DNA of 14,391 nt. It comes from Candidatus Melainabacteria bacterium (GTDB lineage: Bacteria; Cyanobacteriota; Vampirovibrionia; Obscuribacterales; Obscuribacteraceae). Location of the stretch: NCBI GenBank assembly GCA_003175915.1, contig PSRH01000009.1:1-14391 (forward strand), in the 5' to 3' direction. Positions 6,180-13,275 of this stretch are shown here, piece by piece. Positions within the stretch are counted from its first letter, which is position 1; the number at the start of each line of letters is the position of its first letter. Both the position numbers and the translations under genes were made by a program. The notes beneath the pieces were generated by a model that made no database searches, was not told the origin of the DNA, and worked only from the letters and a program-made list of their open reading frames with translations.

Positions 6180-7433
6180 CTATTCAGTTGAATTTACAGT
6201 AAGGGCGTCCACGGCTTTCAGTTCGTCGGCAGTGTAGTTGAAGGTATAACGGAGGTCTAGGTATTCCTGCGGATATTCGGCAGGCAGATGAGCATAAGGA
6301 GCGCAGGTCGAGATGGCCGTCATGGCCGAGTCGTCAACTGCTGGATCACCGGAGGAAGTGGCGAGTTTTATCGAACACAACTGACCATCTCTTTTCAATC
6401 GAAAGAGAATTTCCGCTCTGCCTGATGATGTCCCTATCGGCGGTGACCAGGCCCGCTTCAAGCGTTTGTGCAATTCTTTCAGGTAATTGGCAAGCAACGA
6501 ACGGGCCCCCTTTCCACCCTGGCTTCTGCCGCCGGCCTGCCAGACCTCAGCGCCACCATCACCATCGTTGTCGGTTACTTCCAATAACTTGGCCGGTGCT
6601 ACTTCCTCGATCTGGATAGGATCGCCGCCGGCTGGTGCGGCGTGAACCACGTTATGGCTGAGGAATGTTGTTCTTGTCGGCCAGGCAATTGTCTTGAAGG
6701 CAGCAGGTTGCGATAAGAGATTCTTTGGTTTGGGTTGATCGCTGATCACGAATACCGGCTCATCCTGGCGCACACGCCTTAGAGAATTGTTGTTGGTTTG
6801 TTTAACGGAATCGCCTAATTCTCGGGCCGCGATCGTACTAACTTTTGGTCTTGCTAATTGAATAGCGTGGCTTGGCGAAGGAACGTTTCTGGCGTCAGTG
6901 GTTTGCTCGACTGTTGAGCCATGACGTTTGCGTAAGGTAGGCCGCGGTTCAGTGGCGGGCAAGAGCTCCTTTTTATCCTGGTAGTCTAAAAACGAGGTGA
7001 ATTGTATGTCGATCACCTGGCGGCTTTTGAGAGGATGCCAGGCTTGCCTATGTATTTGAAGCAGCAAGAGCACCGCGGCCAGTGAGAATGCGGAATAGGT
7101 GAGAGCCATCCAATCACTGAGAGATAAGCCTCGATCCTGGCGAACTTGCAGAAAGGCGAAGGAAGCAGGACTGGGTTTAGCCGGTAGCAAGACAATCAGC
7201 CAGGTAAAGGCTACACCAGTAAGAGCGACGAGCCAGGGAATATATTCGAGCGAAAAGCTTGTTTGAGCGAGGGCTAAGATCCAAAAGCAATTGGTCAGGA
7301 AGGCGGCGGCGACAAATAATCTGGTGTTGTCTTGCCAGTTAGTGAGGCGCTTCAGAATACCATTGAGTGTGATACTGCTAATGGTGCCAACTCCTCGGTC
7401 TGAAGATAAGCCAGATCTTCGCCAGTTCAGCAC
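6180..7433 (-). CDS. TonB-family protein with three N-terminal membrane segments
   Basis: The C-terminal domain of this 417-residue protein (about 313-400) matches the TonB/TolA C-terminal fold. It has a helix YLKELHKRLKRAWSPP, then AEILFRLKRDGQLCSIKL, then AVDDSAMTAISTCAPYAHLP. Two cysteines, Cys353 and Cys377, could form a disulfide in the periplasm. TonB proteins couple inner-membrane energy to outer-membrane transporters. Unlike classical TonB, with one anchor, this protein has three hydrophobic segments (about 39-57, 64-84 and 107-127). A linker of about 185 residues, rich in charged and polar residues, follows, and it includes a DNDGDGG stretch (288-294). The start is GTG 7433, preceded by a weak GGGCGGA; no in-frame ATG occurs before residue 109. 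No ExbB/ExbD or outer-membrane receptor is in the window, so energy transduction is only inferred. A structural or tethering role is possible. Confidence 0.82.
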   Translation of the reverse strand: MLNWRRSGLSSDRGVGTISSITLNGILKRLTNWQDNTRLFVAAAFLTNCFWILALAQTSFSLEYIPWLVALTGVAFTWLIVLLPAKPSPASFAFLQVRQDRGLSLSDWMALTYSAFSLAAVLLLLQIHRQAWHPLKSRQVIDIQFTSFLDYQDKKELLPATEPRPTLRKRHGSTVEQTTDARNVPSPSHAIQLARPKVSTIAARELGDSVKQTNNNSLRRVRQDEPVFVISDQPKPKNLLSQPAAFKTIAWPTRTTFLSHNVVHAAPAGGDPIQIEEVAPAKLLEVTDNDGDGGAEVWQAGGRSQGGKGARSLLANYLKELHKRLKRAWSPPIGTSSGRAEILFRLKRDGQLCSIKLATSSGDPAVDDSAMTAISTCAPYAHLPAEYPQEYLDLRYTFNYTADELKAVDALTVNSTE

Positions 7434-7456
7434 TTTGCATCCGCCCGATAAGAGCA

Positions 7457-7471
7457 GCCGGTCAGACCGGC
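7457..7471. repeat. 15-base palindrome upstream of the TonB-like gene
   Basis: GCCGGTC-A-GACCGGC is a perfect inverted repeat whose near edge is 24 bases upstream of GTG 7433. It could be an operator site or a hairpin in the mRNA leader. No T-run follows on the minus strand, so it does not look like a terminator there. Confidence 0.5.
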
Positions 7472-7565
7472 AAAGGGAAGCGACTACATGGTAACACAGA
7501 GACGCGCCTCACCATTACGTTGGAAAGCTAGACTGAGAGCCGATTAAAGCTAGGATAAGCACCGA

Positions 7566-7603
7566 CACAAAAGCCGGCAGGAGATCGCCTGGCTGCCGGC
7601 CTT
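7566..7603 (-). terminator. Rho-independent terminator of the AAA+ ATPase gene
   Basis: An 8-base GC-rich stem, CTGCCGGC/GCCGGCAG (7600-7593 and 7580-7573), has a 12-base loop. On the minus strand it is followed by TTTTGTG, about 25 bases past the stop codon at 7626. The plus-strand copy ends in CTTTG, so activity is expected mainly on the minus strand. Confidence 0.7.
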
Positions 7604-7625
7604 TGTACATGTATTTATTCTTGCT

Positions 7626-8915
7626 CTACTTACCCATAGCGGCAAAGTAGACGGCACAGGCGTGATCTAGATATTCTCTAGATAGCCTGGGATCGGTCTG
7701 CAAAAAGGCGCAGAGGTTTATGACCTGGTCAACCACGTCGCGCGGGTGGCAGCAACGCATGTTGCGCTTGCCGCTGCGATACTGCGATTCGATCAGGTAA
7801 TTGACGGCTTCTTCGTTATAGGGCACGCCTGTGCGTTGGCAATATTGCAGGAAGATCCATTTGAATTCGTCTTCAGTTGGATTGGTGATATTGATCTTGT
7901 AGGGAATCCGCCTCAAGAAGGCTTCGTCAACCAGATCGGCCGGGTTGAGGTTAGTGGAGAAGACCAGCAACTGTTCGAAAGGCACTTCCAGCTTTTTACC
8001 AGTGTGCAACGTCAAATAATCGACCCGCTTTTCCAAGGGCACGATCCATCTGTTGAGCAAGGATTTGTGGTCGATTCTCTGCCTGCCAAAGTCGTCGATC
8101 AACAGCAAGCCGCAGTTGGACTTGAGCTGAATCGGCGCTTCGTAAAGCTTCGTGCCGAAATCGAATTGCAACTCGAGCATATCAATCGTCAACTCACCAC
8201 CGACCACCACGCAAGGACGTTGAATTCTCACCCAGCGGTGATCGTAATCGCGAGGATAATTGGCGGCTGAAACCTGTTCATGGTTATGAGAGTCAAAAAT
8301 CCGGATAATCTGACCGTCAACTTCTACCGCGTAGGGAATGAAGATCTGGCCCTTAAAGCTGCGAACAATGCGCTCGGCTATAGAGGTCTTGCCGTTTCCA
8401 GCTTCTCCGAACAAGAACATGCCTCTTCCCGAGTTGATCGCCGGTCCGACCGAGTTGATTGTGCGCCGGTTCACCATAATGTCGGAGAAAGCGACCTCCA
8501 GGTCTCTCGGTGTGACCGATTCCCGTCTGATTGTTTGATACTTGAGCGAATCGACGTAGCGACTCCAGGGCACCGGGCAGGCCCCGACATAGGCGTTGTG
8601 ATCGAAAAATGCTCGGGCTCGATCACGACCTTTTTCTGTAGGGGTGTATTCGTAGTCAGCTAGACCGCCTGAACTCCTGACCTCGATCAAAAGCTGGCGT
8701 TTGAGAATCTCCAGAATTTCTTCGACAATCTTGAATGGTAATTGGGTTCTGGCTGCTATTTCACGCCCGAGAGCGAAGTTAACCAGATAAATGTCCTTGA
8801 GAATAAGCTCTTCAAGGAAGCCTTCTTTCAGGCCGGTGTCGGCAATGGAAGCCGGATAAGGAGGAATGAACTCCTGTTGCTGCTGAGTGCCGGTCTTGAC
8901 TGTAGTTTGAACCAT
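7626..8915 (-). CDS. AAA+ ATPase with N-terminal winged-helix domain
   Basis: This is a 429-residue cytoplasmic ATPase without a signal peptide or membrane helix. Residues 30-105 look like a winged helix-turn-helix: TQLPFKIVEEILEILKRQL as the helical part, then IEVRSSGG...YEYTPTEKGRDRA as the wing. The AAA+ domain follows: Walker A GEAGNGKT (170-177), Walker B LLLIDD (270-275), sensor 1 STN (320-322), a likely arginine finger in LRRIPYK (334-340), and a sensor-2-like HPRDVVD (390-396). Walker A to Walker B is about 100 residues, longer than the usual 50-60. The inserted part (about 195-268) carries IRIFDSHNH and DHRWVRIQRPCVVVGG. I know this architecture as an uncharacterised bacterial ATP-binding family and cannot assign a substrate. 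GGAGA 6-7 bases before the ATG, an upstream TATAAT and a downstream terminator suggest a single-gene transcript. Confidence 0.88.
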   Translation of the reverse strand: MVQTTVKTGTQQQQEFIPPYPASIADTGLKEGFLEELILKDIYLVNFALGREIAARTQLPFKIVEEILEILKRQLLIEVRSSGGLADYEYTPTEKGRDRARAFFDHNAYVGACPVPWSRYVDSLKYQTIRRESVTPRDLEVAFSDIMVNRRTINSVGPAINSGRGMFLFGEAGNGKTSIAERIVRSFKGQIFIPYAVEVDGQIIRIFDSHNHEQVSAANYPRDYDHRWVRIQRPCVVVGGELTIDMLELQFDFGTKLYEAPIQLKSNCGLLLIDDFGRQRIDHKSLLNRWIVPLEKRVDYLTLHTGKKLEVPFEQLLVFSTNLNPADLVDEAFLRRIPYKINITNPTEDEFKWIFLQYCQRTGVPYNEEAVNYLIESQYRSGKRNMRCCHPRDVVDQVINLCAFLQTDPRLSREYLDHACAVYFAAMGK

Positions 8916-8956
8916 ATACTTTCTCCATTGCAGGCGGCCAGTTGGGCCTCTTCGGC

Positions 8957-8962
8957 ATTATA
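8957..8962 (-). promoter_or_regulatory. TATAAT -10 box for the AAA+ ATPase gene
   Basis: A perfect TATAAT on the minus strand lies about 42 bases upstream of ATG 8915, predicting a leader of roughly 35 bases. No recognisable -35 hexamer occurs at standard spacing. The box sits in the gap after the transglutaminase gene, supporting independent transcription. Confidence 0.55.
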
Positions 8963-8992
8963 TCCACTTTAGCGCGGATGGCTGTGCATGAG

Positions 8993-9009
8993 AAGGCACG
9001 CCTTGCCTT
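8993..9009. repeat. Short inverted repeat in the gap after the transglutaminase gene
   Basis: AAGGCA (8993-8998) and TGCCTT (9004-9009) pair across a five-base CGCCT loop. No T-run follows on either strand. It lies just upstream of the AAA+ gene promoter, so it may be a site in that region or simply chance. Confidence 0.35.
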
Positions 9010-9080
9010 ACTATATTCCCACCTAGGCTATTTTCCCGTGCCCCTAAGCTGGCCAGTATCGGCTCCTCAAGGCATCCATA

Positions 9081-9108
9081 AGCCGGACTCCTTTGTCAGG
9101 AGGCGGCT
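9081..9108 (-). terminator. Hairpin immediately after the transglutaminase stop codon
   Basis: Two bases after the TAG stop (9112-9110), the minus-strand transcript can form AGCCG-C-CTCCT-GACAA-AGGAG-TC-CGGCT. That is ten base pairs with a small internal loop. The following sequence (TTATGG) has no U-tract, so it may be a weak or Rho-assisted terminator or a 3'-end protecting hairpin. Confidence 0.45.
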
Positions 9109-9109
9109 C

Positions 9110-11857
9110 CTAGGCTGATGTCAATAATAGATGAATTTCCTTTTCAATATCCAACAATTTGGCCGTCAAATGGGCCGATTCAGTTTCGGCGAAACGGTTC
9201 AAGCAATAAATCTCCATGAAACTGCGAAGCAAACCGGGCAGGGTTTCTTGCCATTTCGTCCGGCCAATTTCGGCCAGTCTTTCCACGACTTTGTCGACCA
9301 CTTCATTGGCGGTTTCGCCCTTGGCCCGTTTTACTTTCAGTCGGGTCAAATCTTTCATGACCCTGATAAAGGCCAAAGACGATTGTTTCGGTGGGATTTT
9401 TTTGGCGACGCTACGCTTGTCTTTGAAAAGCGGCAGATTTTGCCGCCAGAGCGTCAGGGAAACGATGACCAGGCCGGTAAGGATGGCGGCTAGGGCAAGC
9501 GGGCGCCAGTAAGTTGTTAACCAGTTCAGATCCAGGGCGTTGAGCTGTGCACCCAAGTGCATGAATTTAGGCAGAAAGCCGCCTTCCGCTTGTTGAGAAT
9601 GACCGACGGTCATGCCCTCGATTCGAAGAAGAGGCTTGCCCAACAGTTCAGAGGCGCTTGGCCCAGGCGATACCTGTATAGTCGGGGCGGATTGGTTTGA
9701 CTGGTTGGTAGATTGTTTGCCGTTTTTCAGTCCGGCTGGATTGCTTCTTGTGGCGATTGCGCTTGCCTCTTGCTCTTCTAGCTCCTCGTCCGGGCGGCGC
9801 AGTCCCTTCGACTTGGCCGCCCTTTCCACCGCTTGAGCCAGTGATTTGGCTAGGGATGTCTGAGCGAGGGCGCTGAACATATTGCGCTCCGGTCGATCGG
9901 CCGGCAGGTAGCCTCCGGGAACCGCGTCGAAGGGTACCCAGCCCAGTCTGGGAATGTAAACCTCCGCCCAGGCATGGCTGTTGCGCCAGCGCACTTCCGT
10001 CAATCCACTAACCAGGTTTCTTGTTCCTGGAGCGAAACCACCTACGCAACGGCTTGGAATGCCGAGACTGCGGCAGAGCATGACGAAGGCAGTAGCAAAA
10101 TGAGTGCAGTCGCCTTTTTTATTTACCAAAAGGAATTGATTAACCAGATTGTCCGACGATCCGGGCTTTAGCGGAGTGAGAGAATATTCAAAGTTGTTGC
10201 GCAAGTAATTGCAGATGCGTTCGGCTTGGCTGAACCAATTTTTCTCGGAGCCTATGATGGCTCCAGCTAGATCACGGACTTCCGTAGACAAATCCGCTGG
10301 AATCTGCAGATCGTTCTTGAGCACCGCTCTGGCCAGCCTTTCTTCCTCCGCTGTGGGGGTGTTCAACGCCAGATTCCGGGGATTGTATAGAGGCGTCTTG
10401 GAAATCACCTTGAATTTGGTGCCAGCGGTGATATCGATCGGCGCTCTTAAAGAACCGTATTGGTCGACGAAAATTTGCTCGCTGGGAAATTCCAGACGCT
10501 GAGGAACAATTGCTGCTGGGATGATATGTCCGATGTTGACTTGCGCCGTGATCTCTTGCAAGACGTCCACCGAACCAACAACTGGCCTAAGAAGGGTGGG
10601 AGCGCTGGTCAAGTCGGAGAGGGTGTCCGGAGTCAGATCGATAGTCATCAAAAGGCTGCCATCATGATCCTGCCAACGGTGCCCGTCGAAATAGTTGAAA
10701 ACGAGACGCTTGAGAAAGACTTCGCGAGGACAGCGCATTGTGAAAAGCACGGTGGCGTCCTGGGCATTGGCTTGTTTGTTCCCATAGAGGAGCATCATCT
10801 CTTCTTGTTTGGTGGGATCGGGTTGATTGAATTGAGGATTGACTGGCGCACCAGGTTTTCGTTGGCCTGAGCGTGGGTTTTCTCCGCTTGCGCCAAGGCC
10901 ATAAGCGGAGGCCGAGGCAGTCGGCTTGCCTGAAGACCTGCCGCCGTTTTTGGCGGAATCTAATTGCAATTGCCAGGAATTACGTTCCTGCATGCCAGCT
11001 CCTCCTGAGGACGAGCCGCCAAGGGAAGCGCTCCCAGAATTTGGCCCCTGGCCGGCGCCAGGACCGCGGCCATATATGTCCGAAAGGGTGGCATTACCGA
11101 AAGCGTTATCAACCAGTTCAGTGGCTCCGACGATCACTACTCTGAAAGGAAAACCGCGAGAGGTGAGTTCAACGACGAGGCGATCGATCAGTGAGTCGAT
11201 GCGCGGCAAATTGAGGAAGAGGAGAAGAGCAAATACCGGTAACGATGCGATCACGAAAACATTACTCGTGATTGTGCGTTTGATATTGGTCTGGGCGACT
11301 CCGTAAGCTCCTGAAGTTTCATCGCGAGTTCTTTTAGCGACGCCGTCCAGACTTGAAGCAATGCACTCAAAGTAGAGAAGCAGCGCTGCGACAAGAAGGT
11401 AGATGAGGATGGAGATTCCGAAGATAATATCGTTGGCGAGCATACCTATGCAAGCCATCAGACCAAGACCAATCATGGCGGCGATGTTTATATCGAAGCG
11501 GGTTCTTAGATCGAGAGTGTGTAAGGCAAGCAATCCGGCTAGAACCGAGATGAATGGACCCACCGGATTCAGTCGGCCAACATAGAACTGGAAAAAGACC
11601 TCCTGAGCGAAGTTGCCCATGACCAGCAAGGTCCCCAGTACGGCTATGATTGTTAACCATATGTTTCCTTTTCTTCTGAAGTAATAGGCGCAGAAGCTAC
11701 CGAACAAACAAGTGAAAAGATAAACAAAGGCGAGAGGACGCGGCACCATAGCGTAATGGCATGCCAGGCTGATGCTCAATAAGGAAAGCACCAGAGAGGC
11801 CAGACGAACGTTCAGCGAGCTTTCAATTTTTGATTTAGCTTGGGATTGTGAGGTCAT
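9110..11857 (-). CDS. TgpA-type membrane transglutaminase (DUF3488 - transglutaminase core - DUF4129)
   Basis: This 915-residue membrane protein has a transglutaminase/cysteine-protease-like domain facing the periplasm. The N-terminal region has six or seven hydrophobic segments (about 20-36, 41-58, 66-82, 99-115, 125-140, 144-163, 198-216), matching the DUF3488/TgpA N-terminal region. The transglutaminase core (about 535-650) has an intact triad: Cys584 in KGDCTHFAT, His628 in NSHAWAEV and Asp644 in PFDAVPG. A final membrane helix (about 785-804) precedes a cytoplasmic DUF4129 region (about 825-912). A Gly/Ser/Gln-rich low-complexity insert spans about 260-350, and another polar linker about 690-760. 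The physiological substrate of the family is not firmly known; in Pseudomonas TgpA is linked to viability. ATG 11857 overlaps the DUF58 stop by four bases (ATGA) and lacks a good Shine-Dalgarno, so translation is probably coupled. Confidence 0.93.
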   Translation of the reverse strand: MTSQSQAKSKIESSLNVRLASLVLSLLSISLACHYAMVPRPLAFVYLFTCLFGSFCAYYFRRKGNIWLTIIAVLGTLLVMGNFAQEVFFQFYVGRLNPVGPFISVLAGLLALHTLDLRTRFDINIAAMIGLGLMACIGMLANDIIFGISILIYLLVAALLLYFECIASSLDGVAKRTRDETSGAYGVAQTNIKRTITSNVFVIASLPVFALLLFLNLPRIDSLIDRLVVELTSRGFPFRVVIVGATELVDNAFGNATLSDIYGRGPGAGQGPNSGSASLGGSSSGGAGMQERNSWQLQLDSAKNGGRSSGKPTASASAYGLGASGENPRSGQRKPGAPVNPQFNQPDPTKQEEMMLLYGNKQANAQDATVLFTMRCPREVFLKRLVFNYFDGHRWQDHDGSLLMTIDLTPDTLSDLTSAPTLLRPVVGSVDVLQEITAQVNIGHIIPAAIVPQRLEFPSEQIFVDQYGSLRAPIDITAGTKFKVISKTPLYNPRNLALNTPTAEEERLARAVLKNDLQIPADLSTEVRDLAGAIIGSEKNWFSQAERICNYLRNNFEYSLTPLKPGSSDNLVNQFLLVNKKGDCTHFATAFVMLCRSLGIPSRCVGGFAPGTRNLVSGLTEVRWRNSHAWAEVYIPRLGWVPFDAVPGGYLPADRPERNMFSALAQTSLAKSLAQAVERAAKSKGLRRPDEELEEQEASAIATRSNPAGLKNGKQSTNQSNQSAPTIQVSPGPSASELLGKPLLRIEGMTVGHSQQAEGGFLPKFMHLGAQLNALDLNWLTTYWRPLALAAILTGLVIVSLTLWRQNLPLFKDKRSVAKKIPPKQSSLAFIRVMKDLTRLKVKRAKGETANEVVDKVVERLAEIGRTKWQETLPGLLRSFMEIYCLNRFAETESAHLTAKLLDIEKEIHLLLTSA

Positions 11858-13275
11858 AAGAGAGCGATTTGTTCAATTTGTGAAATACGGGCGACCATCT
11901 GGCCGCGGGAGGAGCCTACGTAATCTTTCACAGGCAGCGCCTTCTGTTGGCCAGTTACCAGCTCCGGGCTCAAAGCATGGTGTCTCTGAGGGCGGCCGGC
12001 GCCTTTGAAGGGACGACCGTGTTTGTCCAAAGTGGTTTCCACCAGGTTCACTACTGAAGCTCCCGCACCCGGGAAAATGGTAAATAGGATGCTACCCGGA
12101 TGGCTTCTCAGAGTCTCTTTGAAAATCTGTTCGATGCGTCTGAACGAACTTTCTTCGGGATTCTCATCGGTATCAGGGGTAGTATTGCTCTCTATATGCT
12201 GCTGCAAGCGGGCCAAGATCTCCCTGCTGCGAGCCAGACCGATGGGCATAGCATAAACATCTTTCAGTTCATCTGACGGGGGGACGAGAAGCTCAAACCT
12301 GGTGCGCGGTGCTTCGCAGTGCAGAATTGAATTGGCCAGGCAAACCGCTAGCTCGAATTGATCTTCGCTCTGCCAGGGGGCATGCGTGTCCAGAGCGACA
12401 AAATATTGCGGGGATGATTCTGACTCAAACTCCTTTACCAGGAGTCGGTTGGTGCGGGCCGTTGACGGCCAGTGCACCCAACGAGGACTGTCACCGATGC
12501 GGTATTCGCGAAGACCGCGCACGGCCGAAGATTCCTGGGAAGCGCGATTGCGCTCTTGCAGGGCACCCATGGTGTCACCCCCGGCGCCAACTGTTTTAAG
12601 GAAATGCGAGCGCATGGTCACCAATTTCGGATATACCGTCAAGAGACCAGCGTCTCTCATCAGACTTTTTTGCAAGAGTGCGACCGGCACTTTGCGTGAC
12701 CACCAGAGAATGGCGAAGGGAAAACAAGTTGAGGCGTCCAGCGAATCGAACCGATAAAGGCCGCGCTTGAGCGGCTCGGTCATGGTCAGGACAAATTCCT
12801 TCTTGCCGGCATGGACGACGACGCACGGCTCGACAAAACCGCGACTGGCACGCTTGTCTAACTTGACCAGGTTTGTCTTGAAGCGGATCCAGCGTAGAGG
12901 CAAAAGGTCAGCCAGGAGCCCTTGAAAAATTGCATGAGTAACAACCAGTTGGATCGGCAACCGTTCTTGTGCTTCCGCTTCACCGGGAAAAAAAAGACTG
13001 GCGTGTGTGTCTAGTATTTGAAACAAGGGCAGCGTCAAGCCCAAGACAATCAGGGCGAAAGTGCCGGCCGCGATCAAGTAGATCCATTCACTGCCAGTTT
13101 CACCGGCAATCAGGTAAAACAGGCCGAAGAGGATAAGGAGAACGAAAAATCTTGCCTCCGCGTACAAATATAGTCCCTTGACCGGCTCGATCCGCAGTCC
13201 TTTGTGATCCCGTGCTACTTTTTCTCGATCGACTGGTTCGGCCGGTGCCATTGTTTTAGACAGGAACTTCAACAT
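11854..13275 (-). CDS. DUF58 membrane-associated protein
   Basis: This 473-residue partner of MoxR-type ATPases has two membrane helices near the N-terminus (about 41-57 and 64-86). The DUF58 signature is at about 253-274: REYRIGDSPRWVHW then STAR. DUF58 proteins have a VWA-like fold. Here the strand that would carry a metal site reads FVALDTHAPW (292-301), so the classical DxSxS metal-binding motif is not intact. The start is ambiguous. ATG 13275 overlaps moxR by 20 bases; ATG 13251, four bases after the moxR stop, gives a protein eight residues shorter. Neither has a strong Shine-Dalgarno, consistent with coupling to moxR. The stop overlaps the transglutaminase start as ATGA. By analogy, MoxR probably acts as a chaperone or remodelling ATPase on this protein, with the transglutaminase as third component in the envelope. 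Confidence 0.92.
   Translation of the reverse strand: MLKFLSKTMAPAEPVDREKVARDHKGLRIEPVKGLYLYAEARFFVLLILFGLFYLIAGETGSEWIYLIAAGTFALIVLGLTLPLFQILDTHASLFFPGEAEAQERLPIQLVVTHAIFQGLLADLLPLRWIRFKTNLVKLDKRASRGFVEPCVVVHAGKKEFVLTMTEPLKRGLYRFDSLDASTCFPFAILWWSRKVPVALLQKSLMRDAGLLTVYPKLVTMRSHFLKTVGAGGDTMGALQERNRASQESSAVRGLREYRIGDSPRWVHWPSTARTNRLLVKEFESESSPQYFVALDTHAPWQSEDQFELAVCLANSILHCEAPRTRFELLVPPSDELKDVYAMPIGLARSREILARLQQHIESNTTPDTDENPEESSFRRIEQIFKETLRSHPGSILFTIFPGAGASVVNLVETTLDKHGRPFKGAGRPQRHHALSPELVTGQQKALPVKDYVGSSRGQMVARISQIEQIALL

Noticed and set aside
6551..6571. DNDGDGG stretch in the TonB-like protein as a calcium-binding EF-hand/dockerin loop
   Set aside because: Only one short Asp/Gly stretch is present, with no flanking helices or repeat, so it is more likely part of the flexible linker.
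7746..8663. Two plus-strand open frames (174 and 127 codons) opposite the AAA+ gene
   Set aside because: They mirror the conserved AAA+ motifs on the other strand and show no independent start signals.
10460..11306. Long plus-strand open frames opposite the transglutaminase gene
   Set aside because: They are antisense shadows of a gene with an intact catalytic triad and family architecture; they lack ribosome sites and recognisable domains.
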